52,564 nucleotides of DNA from Poronia punctata (Eukaryota > Ascomycota > Sordariomycetes > Xylariales > Xylariaceae): the NCBI GenBank assembly GCA_022579005.1, contig MU401692.1, positions 1-52,564 of the forward strand, read 5' to 3'. The notes beneath the pieces are model-generated. The model was given only the letters and a program-made list of their open reading frames with translations, did no database searches and was not told where the DNA came from. This document shows, piece after piece, positions 24,959-39,230 of the stretch (positions are counted from its first letter, which is position 1; the number at the start of each line of letters is the position of its first letter). Position numbers and translations under genes: made by a program.

Positions 24959-26144
24959 AGTATATATATAGGCAAAAAACTACTTTTTAAATAATTTATA
25001 TATATTTACTAATTAAACTTTAAAAAAAGTATTTTAAAAGTACTATTTTTTAATTACTTTGCTTTTTTTATAATTTAGCTAAATTAAGTTTATATTAGTT
25101 TTAAACTTATTATAACAGTATTGAAATTAACTTAATATAATAACTTTAACTTATAACTTTTACTTTTTATTTATAAAAAGTAAACGTAATAAATTTAGCA
25201 TTATTATGTTATAAATAAATAATACTTTATTATTTGCTATACTTACGTTTTTTTTAAAAAGAACTAAACTTTTTACAGCTAAATTTAAAGCAAAACTAAA
25301 GCAATACTTAGGCAAAAAATAAGTAATTAAATTTAATAGTATAAAAATTACTTTTTAAAATAATAATATAATTTTTATATAAAAAAAATAAGTAAAAAAT
25401 CTAGTTTAAATTAACTTTAATTTACTAAATGCTTTTTAGTAATATATTAGCTAAAACGTATATAATATATATATTAGCAGTATTTATTAACTTAAAGCTA
25501 TATTTAACTTATTAATAGCTATATAAGTTACTTAACTTATTAAAAATAACATTTAAGCGTTAAACAAGCAAATTAACTAGTAAATTAAAAATAAACACTA
25601 TAAATTAACTTATAATTTCTTAAACTTATTAAAAATAAAGTAATTTATTTTTATTAATAGATTATTTGCTGATAATACTAATTTAAGTTTTTAAATTAGT
25701 TTTTTTATTCTTTTTACTAATAAATTAATACTAAATTATAAGCAAAACAAGTATAAAATTACTAGTAACAGTATTTATTAAAACTTAAATAAGTATAAGC
25801 GCATTACTTAATTAGTTTTTACTAACAAACTATATAGCATTGTTAATAAAATAAACAATATTATTACTTTATATACTACTTTATACTTAATTACTAAAGT
25901 ATTTAAATTACTTTTAATTTTTTTAATATTTTATATTAATTTTAAGTTGCTTTATTAATACTTTATAAAGCTTAAAAGTATAAATAAAAAATGCGTTATA
26001 ATTAACGTTATATTATTATAAAAATCTTATAACTATAAAGAGATTATAAGAGTATATTAAATTAATAAAAAAAATAACTTTATAAATTTGTTTATAAAAA
26101 GAACTTTTAATTTAATACTTAAGTTTTTTATTATAATAAATTAA
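24959..26144 (+). pseudogene. Copia-type RT end and RNase H of copy 1, inactivated
   Basis: From the end of the solo-LTR insert the + frame reads an IKALNKQI-like block (family: DIKALNKRL), then FIFINRLFADNTNLS (family: FVDGSFANNKDLS, start of RNase H), KYKRIT, and finally KCVIINVILL*KSYNYKEI (family: KRLMIDVM.LRQSYERREI), running to a stop at 26142-26144. This C-terminal order is characteristic of a widespread fungal copia-type polyprotein. Asp-to-Asn and Arg or Gln-to-stop changes show it is dead. Confidence 0.75.
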
Positions 26145-26217
26145 ATATAAATATATATTAAGGCAATGGTAAATTGCCTAAAAGTTAACAAAAAAAATAT
26201 AATTAAAAAATAGCAAG

Positions 26218-26554
26218 TATTAAAATCCTTTTTAATACCTCTTTACTTATTAACTATATTAGGTATATTAATATAAACTATATTATATTTTTTAAAAAGA
26301 GTAAATACCGAAAAAATAAATATGTACGCATAAGCTAATTAAAAGTGCGTACTTGCTATATACTTTAATATAAAAGGTATGCTACCTTTATATACCTAGT
26401 ACGTAGTAAGTTTAAGTAGCCTTTATATTGCAAGCTATTTAAACCTAGCTACAAGTAGTCCTTTTAACTTTTTTCTCTTTTAATTAATTAACTTTAATAT
26501 AGTACTATAAGTAGTAACGTGTTATAATCACATCTATTCCTAGCTAGACTAATA
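26218..26554 (+). repeat. Right LTR of copia-type copy 1
   Basis: 337 bp, starting TATTAAAATCC and ending AGACTAATA, followed by AAAGG. It retains CACATCTATTCC near its end, where the left LTR reads as A and T. A purine-rich stretch just upstream (AAAAAATAGCAAG, ending 26217) sits where the polypurine tract should be. Confidence 0.88.
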
Positions 26555-26559
26555 AAAGG

Positions 26560-29500
26560 ACTAATATTTATAAATAAACTTTAGTTAAATTTATATGTTT
26601 ATACTAAAGTTTAATTATGCTATTAAGGTACGTTTTGCTTTAAAACTAACAGTTAAATAATTAAAGAATTAACTAAATAATTAAAGCTTACTTTTATTGC
26701 TTTAAAAATAAATAAAAAATAAATTAAGTATAATTAATACTTTAAGCTTATTTTATATTCCATTTATTTATTAACAAGACTACTAAAATTTCACTTTTTA
26801 AAGTATTATATAAATATCTACTAAAACTTAAAGTATATTAAGAAATTAATAGCAAATTACTAGAAAAAGTAATATAAAATACTATAATAATAAATATAAA
26901 GTAATAGTTTTTAATACTAATAATTTTATTGTTTTATTAATTCAAAATCTATATTTAAATAATAAAAAGCTTTGTGTTAAATATATAAAAGTATTTTAAA
27001 TTTTAAATAAAGTATCTTTATAAGCATATTGCTTTAAACCTTTATATAAATATTACTATATTTATAACGTATTTTAAGTTTAACTATTAAAACCTTATAA
27101 TTTAAAATTATATTAAAATACTTTTCTATTAAAATTAAAAAAAGAATAATAAAGGTAAACATATAATAAAATAAGAAAACTTTAATAGCAAAACATATTA
27201 TAAAGTAAAATAAAAAATAGCTATATAAATATAACTAATAAATATACTATAAAAACATTTATATATTTAAAGCACTTTAAATTTGTTTAAAAACGATTAT
27301 TAAAAGTAGCAGCAAGATATATATATATATATTATATATAAACTTATAGTTTATTCCTTATTTTTTAACCTTATGTTACTAGGCTATATATTTAAATAAA
27401 AACTTGATTTAAATATTTTATAATTAGTAACTATTAACTTGTATAAAATCAATTTTAAAAAGCAAAAAAGCTAAAAGTTTATAAAACAACGCTAAAAATA
27501 GCTTTAATTGTCTTTTAGTTAAAAATAAATGAATTATTATTTTCTTGCTAATAAATAACTTTATTCTAAGTATTTACTTTATATTTAGCAATAACTAATT
27601 TCTTTAACGTTTTAATAAATAAATAAACTATTAAAAACTAAGCTAAGTATTTTATTTTTATAAATTAAAAATAAAGCTAAGTAGCTTATATATATTAATA
27701 AGATAAAGCTAAGCTTTAAATTAATTAAAAATATATTTAAAAACTATATAAACTAAAATACTTATAGCGTTTACTGCTAGTTATTTAACTAAGCTTTAAA
27801 GTAATATTTTTATTTAAAAATAATGCTAGCTATAAAAAACAGGATTTTCTTTACTTAAGCTCCTTTTGCTAATAAAGTTAAATATAAACAAATAAGTGGT
27901 TACTATTTAACTAAATATAATATATAAGCAAAACTATAAACTAGCAATTTTAGTACAAAAAAATACTAAACCTTTTTAAGTATTAGCGCTAGTTATATTT
28001 ATAATAACAAAGCTAGTAAAATAATTTAAATTTTTATAAACAAGCATAAATGCGGCCTTATACTATTTTAAAAGTTTTAATAAATAAACTATATTAAACT
28101 ATAATATTTTAAAAAGCTCAAAAAAATTCAAAATAATAAATTAAATATAAAAAAGCTAAAATAACTTACTAGGTTGCAAGTATTATAAAACTTTCAATAG
28201 CTTTTATAAAAAAAGTACTTAAGTTAAAATAGACATATTTAATTAATAAAAGCACACTTAAAGTTAGTTAAAAAGGCTAAGTTATACGCTTAAAATAAAC
28301 ATAATAAGTATTTATAATAAAAACAATTTTTAGTACTTAATAGCAGCTAAATGTTTTATTTTAAGTTTAGTCTTTTGGTTATAAAGGCAGTAATAATATT
28401 TAGGTATAAGTAGTATATTTTTATTTTTATTATTCTTTTTATTTCTTTTAGCACTAGTAGTTATATTTAAAACTTTTAGTATAAGCAGATTTTCTTTAAA
28501 GCTAAAACTAGCTTTACTAAATGAAAATCTAAAAGCTAACAATATAATAATAATCTAAATTTAAAGTAAAATAAATAAAAAGCAAAAAAACGAAAAGCTA
28601 ATAAAAAAGTTTAGTAATACTAAAAATAATAAATAATTAAAAGTTATTATTAAAAAGGAAAGTATAAGAAATATACTTAGACTATAACCGCAAATTAAAA
28701 AAGTAATAAACCTAAATTACTATAAAAACTAAATAAATATATAATATATTTTAATTTTATAAATTAAAAGCTAATTAAATTATAGAACTTAGTTATATAA
28801 TTATTTCAAGTATAAAATACTTATAAACAAGTATAGTAAAAAGAGAAATAATTATAAGACTATTTATATAAAAGTATATAAGTACTTATAATATACTTAT
28901 AAAAAGTATAGCTTAGAGCAGTGTTAAAAGCAATTTTCTTTAAGTAATAGTTTATATATAAAACACTATAATAAATATTATAGTAGTTATACTTAACTAA
29001 TTGCTTAAGCATTAAAGCTATATATTAGAATCTACTTTAACATTATTATTTATAGGTTTTTTTAAAAAGATATAATATATATATTTTAAAGACATATATT
29101 ATTTTAAATAAGTGTTAATAAATCCTTTTAATAAACTTATAATATAAAGCCTTTATTTAAATAAATATAAAAAACATGAATAATATATATAATTAATAAC
29201 TATTAGTTTTATAAGTATATATATATATATTTCTATTAAAGTTTAATATATTTAAGTTTATTTAAATAGTATATTACTTTAAATAAATTTAAAAACAAAG
29301 GAACTTTAAGCTTTAAACTAATATATATAATCTTGTTATATACTTTAATATAAATATTAAATAAAGCATATATTTTTAACATTTATTTTTTTATTACTTT
29401 CTTGTATTTTTTATTTTCATATATTTATCTTTTTTATTTAAAGGTTTAATTTAATAACTATTTTAAATTAAGCATATTTTAACTTTTAATAATAGTATTT

Positions 29501-29758
29501 CTTATAAGGAAAGACTTGTTTAATAGCTATAAAAGTAGCGAAATTTATAACTAGCTTTAAGGTAAAAAGAAAATTATTAAAAAGCAAGTAGCGTTTATCT
29601 TTTAACATTTTAAAGAATTAACCTATTATTAAATCTGTAAATAAACTTTAAAAGGTTTTAGAAATATAGGAAATAAAAGAACACTAAACGTAGCCCTTTA
29701 AGTAATAGAGTTTTATAGAAATATACTAAACCTTTATTGCTAATAGTATTTAAAAAAC
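26560..29758. other. Degenerate AT-rich sequence, no gene or repeat identified
   Basis: Stops in all frames; the longest open stretch (28330-28542, - strand) is low-complexity Lys/Asn/Ile-rich sequence without gene character. GA, TC, GG and CC words are noticeably commoner than in 1-6500. It may contain the far end of the inverted copia-type copy 3, but I could not align it by eye. Confidence 0.5.
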
Positions 29759-29761
29759 AAA

Positions 29762-29856
<95 letters not shown>

Positions 29857-29859
29857 ATA
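29759..29859. repeat. (AAAT)n tetranucleotide microsatellite
   Basis: About 100 bp of uninterrupted AAAT units running directly into the assembly gap, so the true length is unknown. Confidence 0.95.
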
Positions 29860-29957
29860 NNNNNNNNNNNNNNNNNNNNNNNNNNNNNNNNNNNNNNNNN
29901 NNNNNNNNNNNNNNNNNNNNNNNNNNNNNNNNNNNNNNNNNNNNNNNNNNNNNNNNN
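29860..29957. other. Assembly gap (98 N)
   Basis: Undetermined bases. The gap starts inside the AAAT tract, which suggests the repeat caused the break; the N count need not reflect the real distance. Confidence 0.99.
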
Positions 29958-30136
29958 TAATAATAATATAATATAAAAGACTTTAAGTTAAAGGTTTAAA
30001 ATGATATTTATTAAAAATAGCTTATAATTTAATAAATCCGTTTTTAATAGTTTATAAACAAAGTATTTTCTTAATACTTTTAATCTAGCCTTTATAGCTA
30101 AACTTAATTTAAATAATACAATGCCCTATAAACATT

Positions 30137-30479
30137 CTAACTTTATTAATAACAAGATTATATATTATAACTAACTAGAAAAAAAGTGTATACTTAGTAT
30201 AAAAAATGTGCATTATATATTATTTATATAGCACTAAGTAAAAATACTTTTAAGTTATTTAATAATTATAAGGTTAAAAAGGAAATAAACTAAATTGTGC
30301 GCAAAAATAAAAAGGTAAACTATATAAAGTATACTTTACTTACTACTTAATTAAACAGTAAGGATAATTTACTTTATAGCTACTATAAATAAAGCACAAG
30401 TTAAATTGCTTAATATATATATAACTAAAATAAATATAAGTATTGTTTAACTATAAAAGTTAAGCAACGTGCACTTATA

Positions 30480-30513
<34 letters not shown>

Positions 30514-30615
30514 CTTAATTTTATGTTTAATATATAACTTAGCTACGCTAATTAAAGCACTAATTACCTTTATTATTTTTTACATTACTAGGTATAATAA
30601 ACATAATTTATTAGA
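30137..30615 (-). repeat. Truncated family I LTR (copy D), inverted
   Basis: The reverse complement aligns with the first ~480 bp of the family I LTR: its start TCTAATAAATTAT is at 30615, followed by GTAATTAGTGCTTTAATTAG, a TATAAGTGCACGTTGCTTA block and the TACTAAGTATACACTTTTTT block. The last ~170 bp of the LTR are missing. A (TA)n expansion at about 30482-30511 is specific to this copy. Confidence 0.75.
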
Positions 30616-33299
30616 TATACTTATTATTATATAAAGCTATAAATAAAAATTTTAATATATAATTTATTGTTTATATATATTAATGCAAACCTAGACTAAT
30701 TTAGTATTACTAAACTTTAAAATAATAATATATTTAATATTATATTAAAACAAAAAGTTTAAAAAAAGCTACTCTTTTTAGTAGAAAATAAAATAATCTT
30801 ATTATATAACTAACCTATTAAATTTAATAAAGTAAAAATTGAACTTTAAAAATATAACTTTATACTTTAATAAAAAAACAAGCTTAAAACCTTTACCTTA
30901 TAAATAAAAACACACTAAATACTATATAATACTAAGTTATATAATAAGTTTAAAAAGCATATATTATATTTATATGCTAACTAAAAGCATTATATAACCT
31001 ATTTGCTACTATAAAAGTCACTTAACTACTAAAAAGTAATATTTAAACATTAAACGCATAGGTAAAATAGCAAGTTTAAAAGTGTATAATATGTTTTTAA
31101 ACCTTTATAATATAAAGCTATTTATTTTTATTAATACTATTTTTGCTAATAATAGAAACTTAAGTTTTTAACTTAGATTTATATTTCTTTTAATATAAAG
31201 TATTAAATAAAAAACAGCTTTACTATTTATAGCAATCTTATATATTAAAGCTTTTTAAAATGCAAAAGGTTAGTTAAAGCATACTAGCTAGCAAGCTATA
31301 TAAAATAATAAAACGTGTTAATAAAAACTATTATACTTAGTATAAAATTATAAAAGATTATAAATATATTAAAATTATTATAAATTTTTATTTTTTATAT
31401 AAATATCTTGTTAAGCTTAGTATACTATATAAAAAAGCTTATTGTTATTATTATAGTTTTTAGAAAAGCGTATAAAACAAGAGATATTATATAAATTTAA
31501 TATGTTAATAATAAAAATAACCTAGCAAATACTTAAATAAAGAAAATCTCAACATAGCTTTAAAATAGTTAATTATTACTAACGAGCTTAGAGTATATAT
31601 TAACGCCTATATTAACTATATAAAGATATAATAAATATAAGCATGATTATAAATATATATCTAAGTTTTTAAACTAGCAAAAATATATATTAATTTATTA
31701 TATAACTATAATTTATTAAAATGCGACCTATTTTTATTTAACCTTACATAAGATTTTCTTTATTTAACTTAATTATAATTACTAACTTTTATAATATACT
31801 TTTTTAATAACTAGCAGCTCTTTTTATTATTATTTATATATTTATTATTATTAGCAATAGTAGTAAGATTTATAAAGTGTATAAAATAATATTTATATAA
31901 CTAGTAATTTATAATATATAAGCGGTATTTTAGTCATTTATAATATAATAATAATTATAAAAAGGTAAAAGCAAGCTTTATATAAGGTTATACTTATTAA
32001 TATAAAAAAAAATAATAAGTTTACTATAAAAATATGTTAAGATTATATAATAAAAGCTTTTATATTATATACGCTTAGAAGAAAATAGGACAATATAACC
32101 TTTAATAAGCAAAATATTAATAAACACATTATTATTATAGCTAAAGCGCGCAAAAATAATAACTTGTTTATTGTATTAATAAAAGCCTTAGCAGGGTATA
32201 ACGTATACTAAAGAGAAAATAGTATATATTAATAAAAATAATAATAAAGGCAACTATAGCAAGCATTAAAAAACTAATATATAGCTATTAAAACTATTAG
32301 CTTAAAGCGTATAGCTTTTAACTATAAAAAGCGTTTTAAATATAAAAACAACAAAAAATATTATAATGCAAGGTAAAAATAAAGCGTAAAATAAACTTAA
32401 TTAATTTTTATAACAGTGTAAATTCTTTTTCAATTTTTTGTTATATAAAAGAAAAAGTAGTATAAATAGAATAAGAAATAAAATAAGCAAAAGAAGTTAA
32501 AAGGTTTTTATATACTACTAGCTAATTATATAAAATAAGTATTTAGAACTAATGATAATAATTATAAAAGGTATACTTTTTTTACTTTTTTAACTAATAT
32601 ATAATAGCTACTTTTATTACCTATATTTGCTAATTCTAATATATCTTTTATTATAATCCTACTATATATAAAAAACAACTTAATAGCTATTAAGCTATTA
32701 CCTTTTTAACTATATTAATACTAGCAATATTATATATATACTTATAATTATTATAGCAAACTATTTTACTTTAAACTTATAACTAAATTTAAACTTTAAT
32801 ATAAAAAAGGTTATAACTTAAAAATAAAAAAAAGTATAAAAGTATAAATATTTATTTAATTTTCTTTTATTTTATTATTTAAAACTTATTTTTAATAAGC
32901 TAACCTCTTAACTTAAAAATAAAAAGGAATTTATATATATATATATAAACGCTTTTATATAAAATAAAAACTTTTAGTATTAAAATATTAATAATAACAT
33001 TATAGCTAAAAACGCAGCTTAAGCTACTAAACCTATAAAAGTTAAGCTAAACTAGCTAAGTATATAAAGGACTTATTAGCTATATAGAAGCTAACTTATA
33101 GCTTATATATTAGTAAAGTTTTCTTCGCCTTTTTAATTATAATTTAATTAATCAGCCTTAAATAAAAACAATATAAAAATTTATAGCTTATATAACAGTT
33201 TTTAATTAAATAAAAATAAACGCAAGTTAAAAAATAAAATCTTTTATATTTAGTTTTATATATTATTATTGCTTTGTTTTTAATTTCCTTTAAAACCGA
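30616..33299. other. Degenerate AT-rich sequence, possibly interior of copia-type copy 3
   Basis: No open frame of note. It should contain the inverted interior of copia-type copy 3, because that element resumes at 33456 and runs leftward, but past about 33300 the alignment to copies 1 and 2 is too weak to claim. Confidence 0.4.
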
Positions 33300-33456
33300 A
33301 TACTTTAGCTACGTACTTTATTATGTATATAAAAAACTAATATATATAATATTATTATTATTCTTTTATAGTTAGTTTATAAAATCGTATTAAAAAGCTT
33401 AAAAAACTTCTTTTATTAAAGTTAATATATAGCTGCTTATTTATTTTAAATAAACA
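33300..33456 (-). mobile_element. Continuation of inverted copia-type copy 3, left of the copy 2 insertion
   Basis: The reverse complement reads TATTAACTTTAATAAAAGAA then TTTTTTAAGCTTTTTAATACG, which matches copia copy 1 at about 20765-20815. The neighbouring upstream part of the same element lies on the far side of copy 2, at 39619 onward. Copy 2 therefore landed inside copy 3. Confidence 0.6.
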
Positions 33457-33840
33457 TATTAAAATCCCTTTTAATACCTTTAACCTTATTAACTACATTA
33501 AAGCTATTAAAGCTCAAATGTTTTATAAATATAAATATTTAGTTTTTAACTCATTAGTTTTAAATTGCGTTAAACTTACTTTATTAAAAAAGTATATACG
33601 CAGTATACATATATAGTACGTAACTAGTATATAAAGAGTATGCGTTTTTTATCTATTAAATATATAGTAAGTACGTGTTCCTTTTATATTGCTAATAAGT
33701 TTAAATTATAATATTAACTTTTATAGCTATATAAAACTTGCTAAAAAAAGTTTTTATAACTTTTTTTTTAATTAATTAAGTTAATATAGTACTATTAATA
33801 GTATTGTATTATAATTATATTTACTTTAGCTAAATTAATA
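33457..33840 (+). repeat. Left LTR of copia-type copy 2
   Basis: 384 bp, starting TATTAAAATCCC and ending TAAATTAATA. The outer ends resemble the copy 1 LTR, but the middle ~200 bp does not, so the two copies belong to different LTR subfamilies. Confidence 0.85.
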
Positions 33841-36800
33841 TTAATTAGTAGTTAAATTAGCAACTATAAAAAAGCAAGGTTTAAAAATAGAAACTACTAT
33901 TATATTTATTTTTTACTTAATTTAAAGTTGCTTTAGCTTTGTATTGCTTTTAAAACTTATTATATTTAAGTAAATAAAAAATAAAAAATTTAACTTAAAT
34001 TATTATATAACTACTTAAAAAGGTAAAGTAAGCAAAAAAGGCTATGCTAAATTATAGTAAGCGTTTTATAGGTTATATACTAATAAAATAAAAAATAGTA
34101 AGCATTTTTACTACTTTTAACTTATAGCTACTTAAAAAACTAATTAGTAGTAATTTATAATAGCATTATTATTATATAACTTTAGTTTATATTTAAAAAG
34201 AAATCTAAAAAGCTAATTATATTAAAAATCCTAGCATATATAGCAGTTAGTACTAATGTATTTTAATAACGCTTTTAATAATAACTTAAATTAAGTTAAA
34301 ATGTTTAAAAAAATAAGTATAGCTATTTATTTATTAAAAAAGCATGTTATTTTTTTAAAAGAAAAGTAAAAACAATTTAACTTTAAAATACTAGCAAAAA
34401 ATAAGCTAAATATATATATTTTATATAAAATAAATAAGTACTTATATATATAACTTAATAGTAAAAACATTTTATAAGGTGTTTAAAAAAAACTTTAAAA
34501 AATAAATATATTAGCATTTTAATAATATAGTATATATAGTACAACGTTTATTATTACTAGTACTATAGCAAAAAAGCATTAATTATATCTTAATTTAAAG
34601 CTATAATATAATAAGTAATAAGTTACTTGCTATTATAAATAGTAATATAACTATTAGTAAAGCTTAGTACTCTTTTTATATGTTTTTAATTAAAAAATAA
34701 AAACTTAGTTAAGCTTTTTAATTTACTAATAAGAAAATTGTAAGCTAAAATATGCTTAAACTTAAAATATATTTTAAAGTATTTATAACTAATTAAAAAG
34801 CTTAGGCTTTTTAAGCTTTTTAAGCCTTTTAAAGCACTTAACTTGCTTTTTAACTTTTTTAGCTTTTTAAGCATTATAAGCTATTTAAGCTATATATACT
34901 TTATATACTTTTTAGCTTTTATAGCTAGTAAATCTTTTACTTATTAGCAAGCTAGTTATACTTTAATAGTAAGCTATTTTTACTTTAGCTATTAAGTATA
35001 AAAACGTTTTAACTTTATACTTAAATTTTTAAAAATTTAATTATGTTTTGCTTTATAATTTACTTTTAATATATTTAATAAACAATACTTTTTTTACTTT
35101 TAACAAGATTGCTATATTTGTAAAAATATAGTAAAAAAACCGGAATTATATAAGCAAGCTTTATAACTTATTATTTAAGAAAGTATAGATTTTTATCAAA
35201 ATATACTGCTAAATTAAAATAATAAAAAACTAGTATTAAGCTATATTTTTTATAATTCTTAATAACTGCGCTAAGCAATACTTTATATAGCAAATCGGCT
35301 TTAATAAGTTATAAATAAAAATATATTTTAAATTAGATTTATATTTTAATAATATTATAAATTAGTTTTAATACTTTATTAATTAAATTATAATTATATA
35401 CTAAAATATTTATAAAAAGAACTTAAATAAAACCTTTATAAAAGCTTAGCAAGTACTTAGCGCTATATATTAAAGTAAAATTTACTCAGTAATAAACGTA
35501 ATATATATATATAAAAGCATATTTAAGTTTAATATAGTACTTATTTACTAAAAGCTATATTTAAAGGTTTAGTTTTTAACTTTTAAGTATATTTTTAAGT
35601 AGTAAATAATTTTAAAAGCAGTATTGCGTTTTATATAAATTGTAAGTATAACAATTATAGTTATAATAAAAATAATTTAATATTATATTGCTTTTGTTTT
35701 AAAGGCAAATTAAACCTATTAAAGTAAAAGTATAAGTGTTTTGTATATAAAAAAAACAGTTGTTTTTTAACTAATTATTTAATTAAAAAACAATATAAAA
35801 TAAAATGTTAGTTTTTACTACTTATAAGATAATTTACGGTTATAAACTAAATATTAAAATATTTTTTTAATACTTAATAAATTTAAAAAGTATTTTTAAA
35901 ACTGTTTTAAATTTAAATTTAAAATAAAATAAAATTAATGATAAAATAGGAAAAATATTTATTTACTTTTTAATAAATGCTATATATATATATTACGTTA
36001 TAAGCAAAAATATATAGCAATTTAAAGCTAAAACGCTAGCAAATTAATTTGTTTTAAAAGATTTATATAAAGTAAAATACTAAAGCAAATTATAAAATAT
36101 AAGTGCTTTTAACTATTTAATAGTTAAAAAAGCATAATTAAAAGCATATTTATAAATAAGTTTAAAAGCAAATATAATATAAAGACTAAGTAAAGTTTAT
36201 ATTAAATTTAGTAGTAGCAGTATTATTAAAAGTATTAGAATAATTTAAATATAAAACCTTTTTAAAATAAGTATATATTTTAAATATAGCTACCTTTTTT
36301 TCTTTTTTGCTATAAGACACTAACTACGTTAGTGCTTATTTTAATAATACTAAAAATATTATTGTTTAAAGTAATAATAAAATAATTGCATATTTTATTA
36401 AAACTAAGTTATGCTGGCTTTATAAATAATTTAAGCACTTTAAAGCAGCAAAACTAAAGCAAATGTTAATTATAGTAAGTTATAAGGTTAATTATTTTAT
36501 TTTAAAAAGAATTTAGAAATTTTGTTATTATTACTAAATATATAACCTAGCGCTAAAATATTTTAAATTTACTTTAAAAATAACTATAAATTTAATTATA
36601 AGGTTATTATTAACATAGTTTAAATTAATAAAAAATAAGGTTTTTATATTATTAATTTAGCTACGTTATTTTAAGCTATAACTTTTATTTAAATAATAAA
36701 AGTATATAAAGCGTAAAATATACTTTATAAGTGCTATATTAACGTTTACTAAAAACTGCTTAATTATATAATATATAACTTTAATACTAACTTTGCTTTA

Positions 36801-37960
36801 AAAAGGTTTTAAACTAAGACTAAAATTATAAAGATTATATATAAACAAATGCTTATTAAAGCATATTAAGTATTTAGTAAAATTAAATATGTATATACCT
36901 TTTAACGCTGCGCTTTTAATATTATTAAAAAAGAATTAGCTACTAAAATAAAAATAAATTAATTTTATAAATAGCAATAAAAGCTTTTAATAATATTGCA
37001 AAACTTAATAAACTAATATTTACTTTATTAGTATTTAGTACTTATATACAAATTAATAATAATTTGCTACTATTACTTAAAATTATTTAGCGTATAAAGG
37101 CTATTTAAAAAGCTATAAAAGCTATTTAAAATAGACAAGCAAAAGCGGATGTATTACGTATGCTTAATATTTAAAATAGCTTTAATTTATTTTTTGTTTT
37201 TATTTTTATTTTATAAAGTAAAGTTTTTATTTAGCAAAAAAAGTAAAAATAAAATAGTTTTTTTAAGGTTTAAGCAATTAAAAGCAAAAATATTATTATT
37301 AATATAGTTACTAAACTAATAAAGTTTTGTTGTACTTAAGTAAAACTATATTAATGCATAAATAAATTTTTAGTAAACGTAAACTAAACTAACTATAAAG
37401 GAAATATAAATTAAAATGTACTTTTAGCAAAGGTAAAAAACTTATAACTTTTTATTACTTTAGCAGTTATTTACTGCTTTTATAAAAGATTAAAAAAAAT
37501 TATTATATTATAGTACTTTTTAATAGTATAATTTAAGTATATAATAGTACTAAAAACGTATTTAAACGCAAAAAAAGCAGATTTTTAATTATTATTAAAG
37601 CTGTAAAATAAAAGTATTACTTTTTACTTTTAGTTTACGTTTTAAAAAGTTTAACATATTAAAAATTAATAATCTTTTAAGCATAAAAGTATTTAAGTTT
37701 ATTTATTTTAATTTTAAAACGTACTTAAATATTAAGCTATTTTTATTTTATATAGTATATAAAATTAAAAGTAAAACTACTTAGCTTTATAAGAAGTTAT
37801 AACTAGTAATTTAAAGCTATAATAATTATAAAAAAAATAGTTTTATATTAAGCTTTTATTATTTAATAAATAAGTTAATAAGTTATACTTATACTTATAT
37901 TGTTTTTAATTTAAAACTATAACGCTTATAGTAAGCTAAAAGATATTATATAAGCATATA

Positions 37961-39140
37961 TATAATTAAAAAACATTTCTTTTATATTATATATATACGT
38001 TTACTTATTAAACTTAAAAAAGTACTTTATAAGTACTATTTTTTAGTTACTTTGCTTTTTTTATATTTTAGCTAAATATAGTTTATATTAGTTTTAAACT
38101 TATTATAAACACTATTAAAATTAACTTAAAACAGTAATATTAACTTATAACCTTTGCTTATTATTTATAAAAAGCAAATATAATAAATTTAGCATTATTA
38201 TAATATAAATAAATAATACTTTTTTATTTACTATACTAGCGTTTTTAGCTATAAAAAAAGCAAACTTTTTAAAGCTAAATTTAAAGCAAAACTAAAGTAA
38301 TTTTTTAATAAAAAATAAGTAATTAAGTTTAATAGTGCTAAAGTTACTTTTTAAAATAAAAAAGTAATTTTTATATAAAAAGGTTAAGTAAAAAATCTAA
38401 CTAAAATTAACTTTATTTTAATTAACGCTTTTTAGTAATATGTTAGCTAAAATGCATATAGTATATATATTAATAGTATATATTAACTTAAAGCTATATT
38501 TAACTTATTAACAGCTATATAAGTTATTAAACTTATAAAAAACAATATCTAAGCATTAAATAAATAAATTAACTAGTAAATTAAAAATAAGCATTATAAA
38601 TTAATATATATATTTTTAAACTTAATAAAAGCAAAGTTATTTATTTTTACTAATAGATTATTTGCTAACAATATTAACTTAAGCTTTTAAATTAGTTTTA
38701 TTATTATTTTTACTACTAAATTAATTTTAAATTATAAGCAAAATAAATATAGAATTACTAGCAATATTATTTACTAAACCTTAAATAAATATAAGCGCGT
38801 TATTTAATTTATTTTTGCTAATAAACTATATAATATAGTTAATAAAGTTAATAGCACTATTGCTTTATATACTACTTTTTACTTAATTTTTAAAGTAGTT
38901 AAATTATTTTTAATTCTTTTAGTACTTTATACTAATTTTAAATTACTTTATTAATATTTTATAAATCTTAAAAGTAAATAAAAGAAACGCTTTATAATTA
39001 ATATAATATTACTATAAAAATCTTATAAAATAAAAAAGATTATAAAAGTATATTAAATTAATAAAAAAGCTAACTTTGCAAATTTGTTTATAAAGAAAAC
39101 TTTTAACTAAGCACTTAAGTTTTTTATTATAATAAATTAA
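37961..39140 (+). pseudogene. Copia-type RT end and RNase H of copy 2, inactivated
   Basis: Collinear with 24959-26144 of copy 1. It keeps the block that reads as an RNase H start (about 38640-38690) and the closing KSY...EI-to-stop segment ending near 39140. Frames are destroyed by transitions, with some differences from copy 1 that show independent mutation. Confidence 0.7.
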
Positions 39141-39230
39141 ATAAAAATAAAGATTAAGGCAATAGTAAATTGCCTATAAATTAAAAACAAAGGTATAAAA
39201 AAATAAAAATGTAATAAAAGAAATAGCAAA

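Larger units (their letters stand above)
19829..26554 (+). mobile_element. Ty1/copia-type LTR retrotransposon, copy 1, with nested solo LTR
   Basis: LTRs at 19829-20163 and 26218-26554 bracket the interior. The 5 bp on each outer side are AAAGG (19824-19828 and 26555-26559), a perfect target duplication. Through the stops the + strand reads an integrase core and C-terminus (about 22720-23720) followed by the end of RT and an RNase H (24959-26144). The order integrase then RT/RNase H is that of Ty1/copia. A 655 bp solo LTR of family I interrupts it at 24299-24953; without that insert and one 5-bp repeat the element is about 6.07 kb, close to copy 2 (6.16 kb). All reading frames are destroyed by transitions. 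Confidence 0.88.

Noticed and set aside
28330..28542. 70-codon open frame on -
   Set aside because: Lys/Asn/Ile-rich low-complexity product in AT-saturated DNA, with no domain and no supporting context.
34686..34874. 62-codon Lys/Leu-rich open frame on -
   Set aside because: Antisense inside copia-type copy 2; repetitive AAGCTTTTTAAG words explain it.
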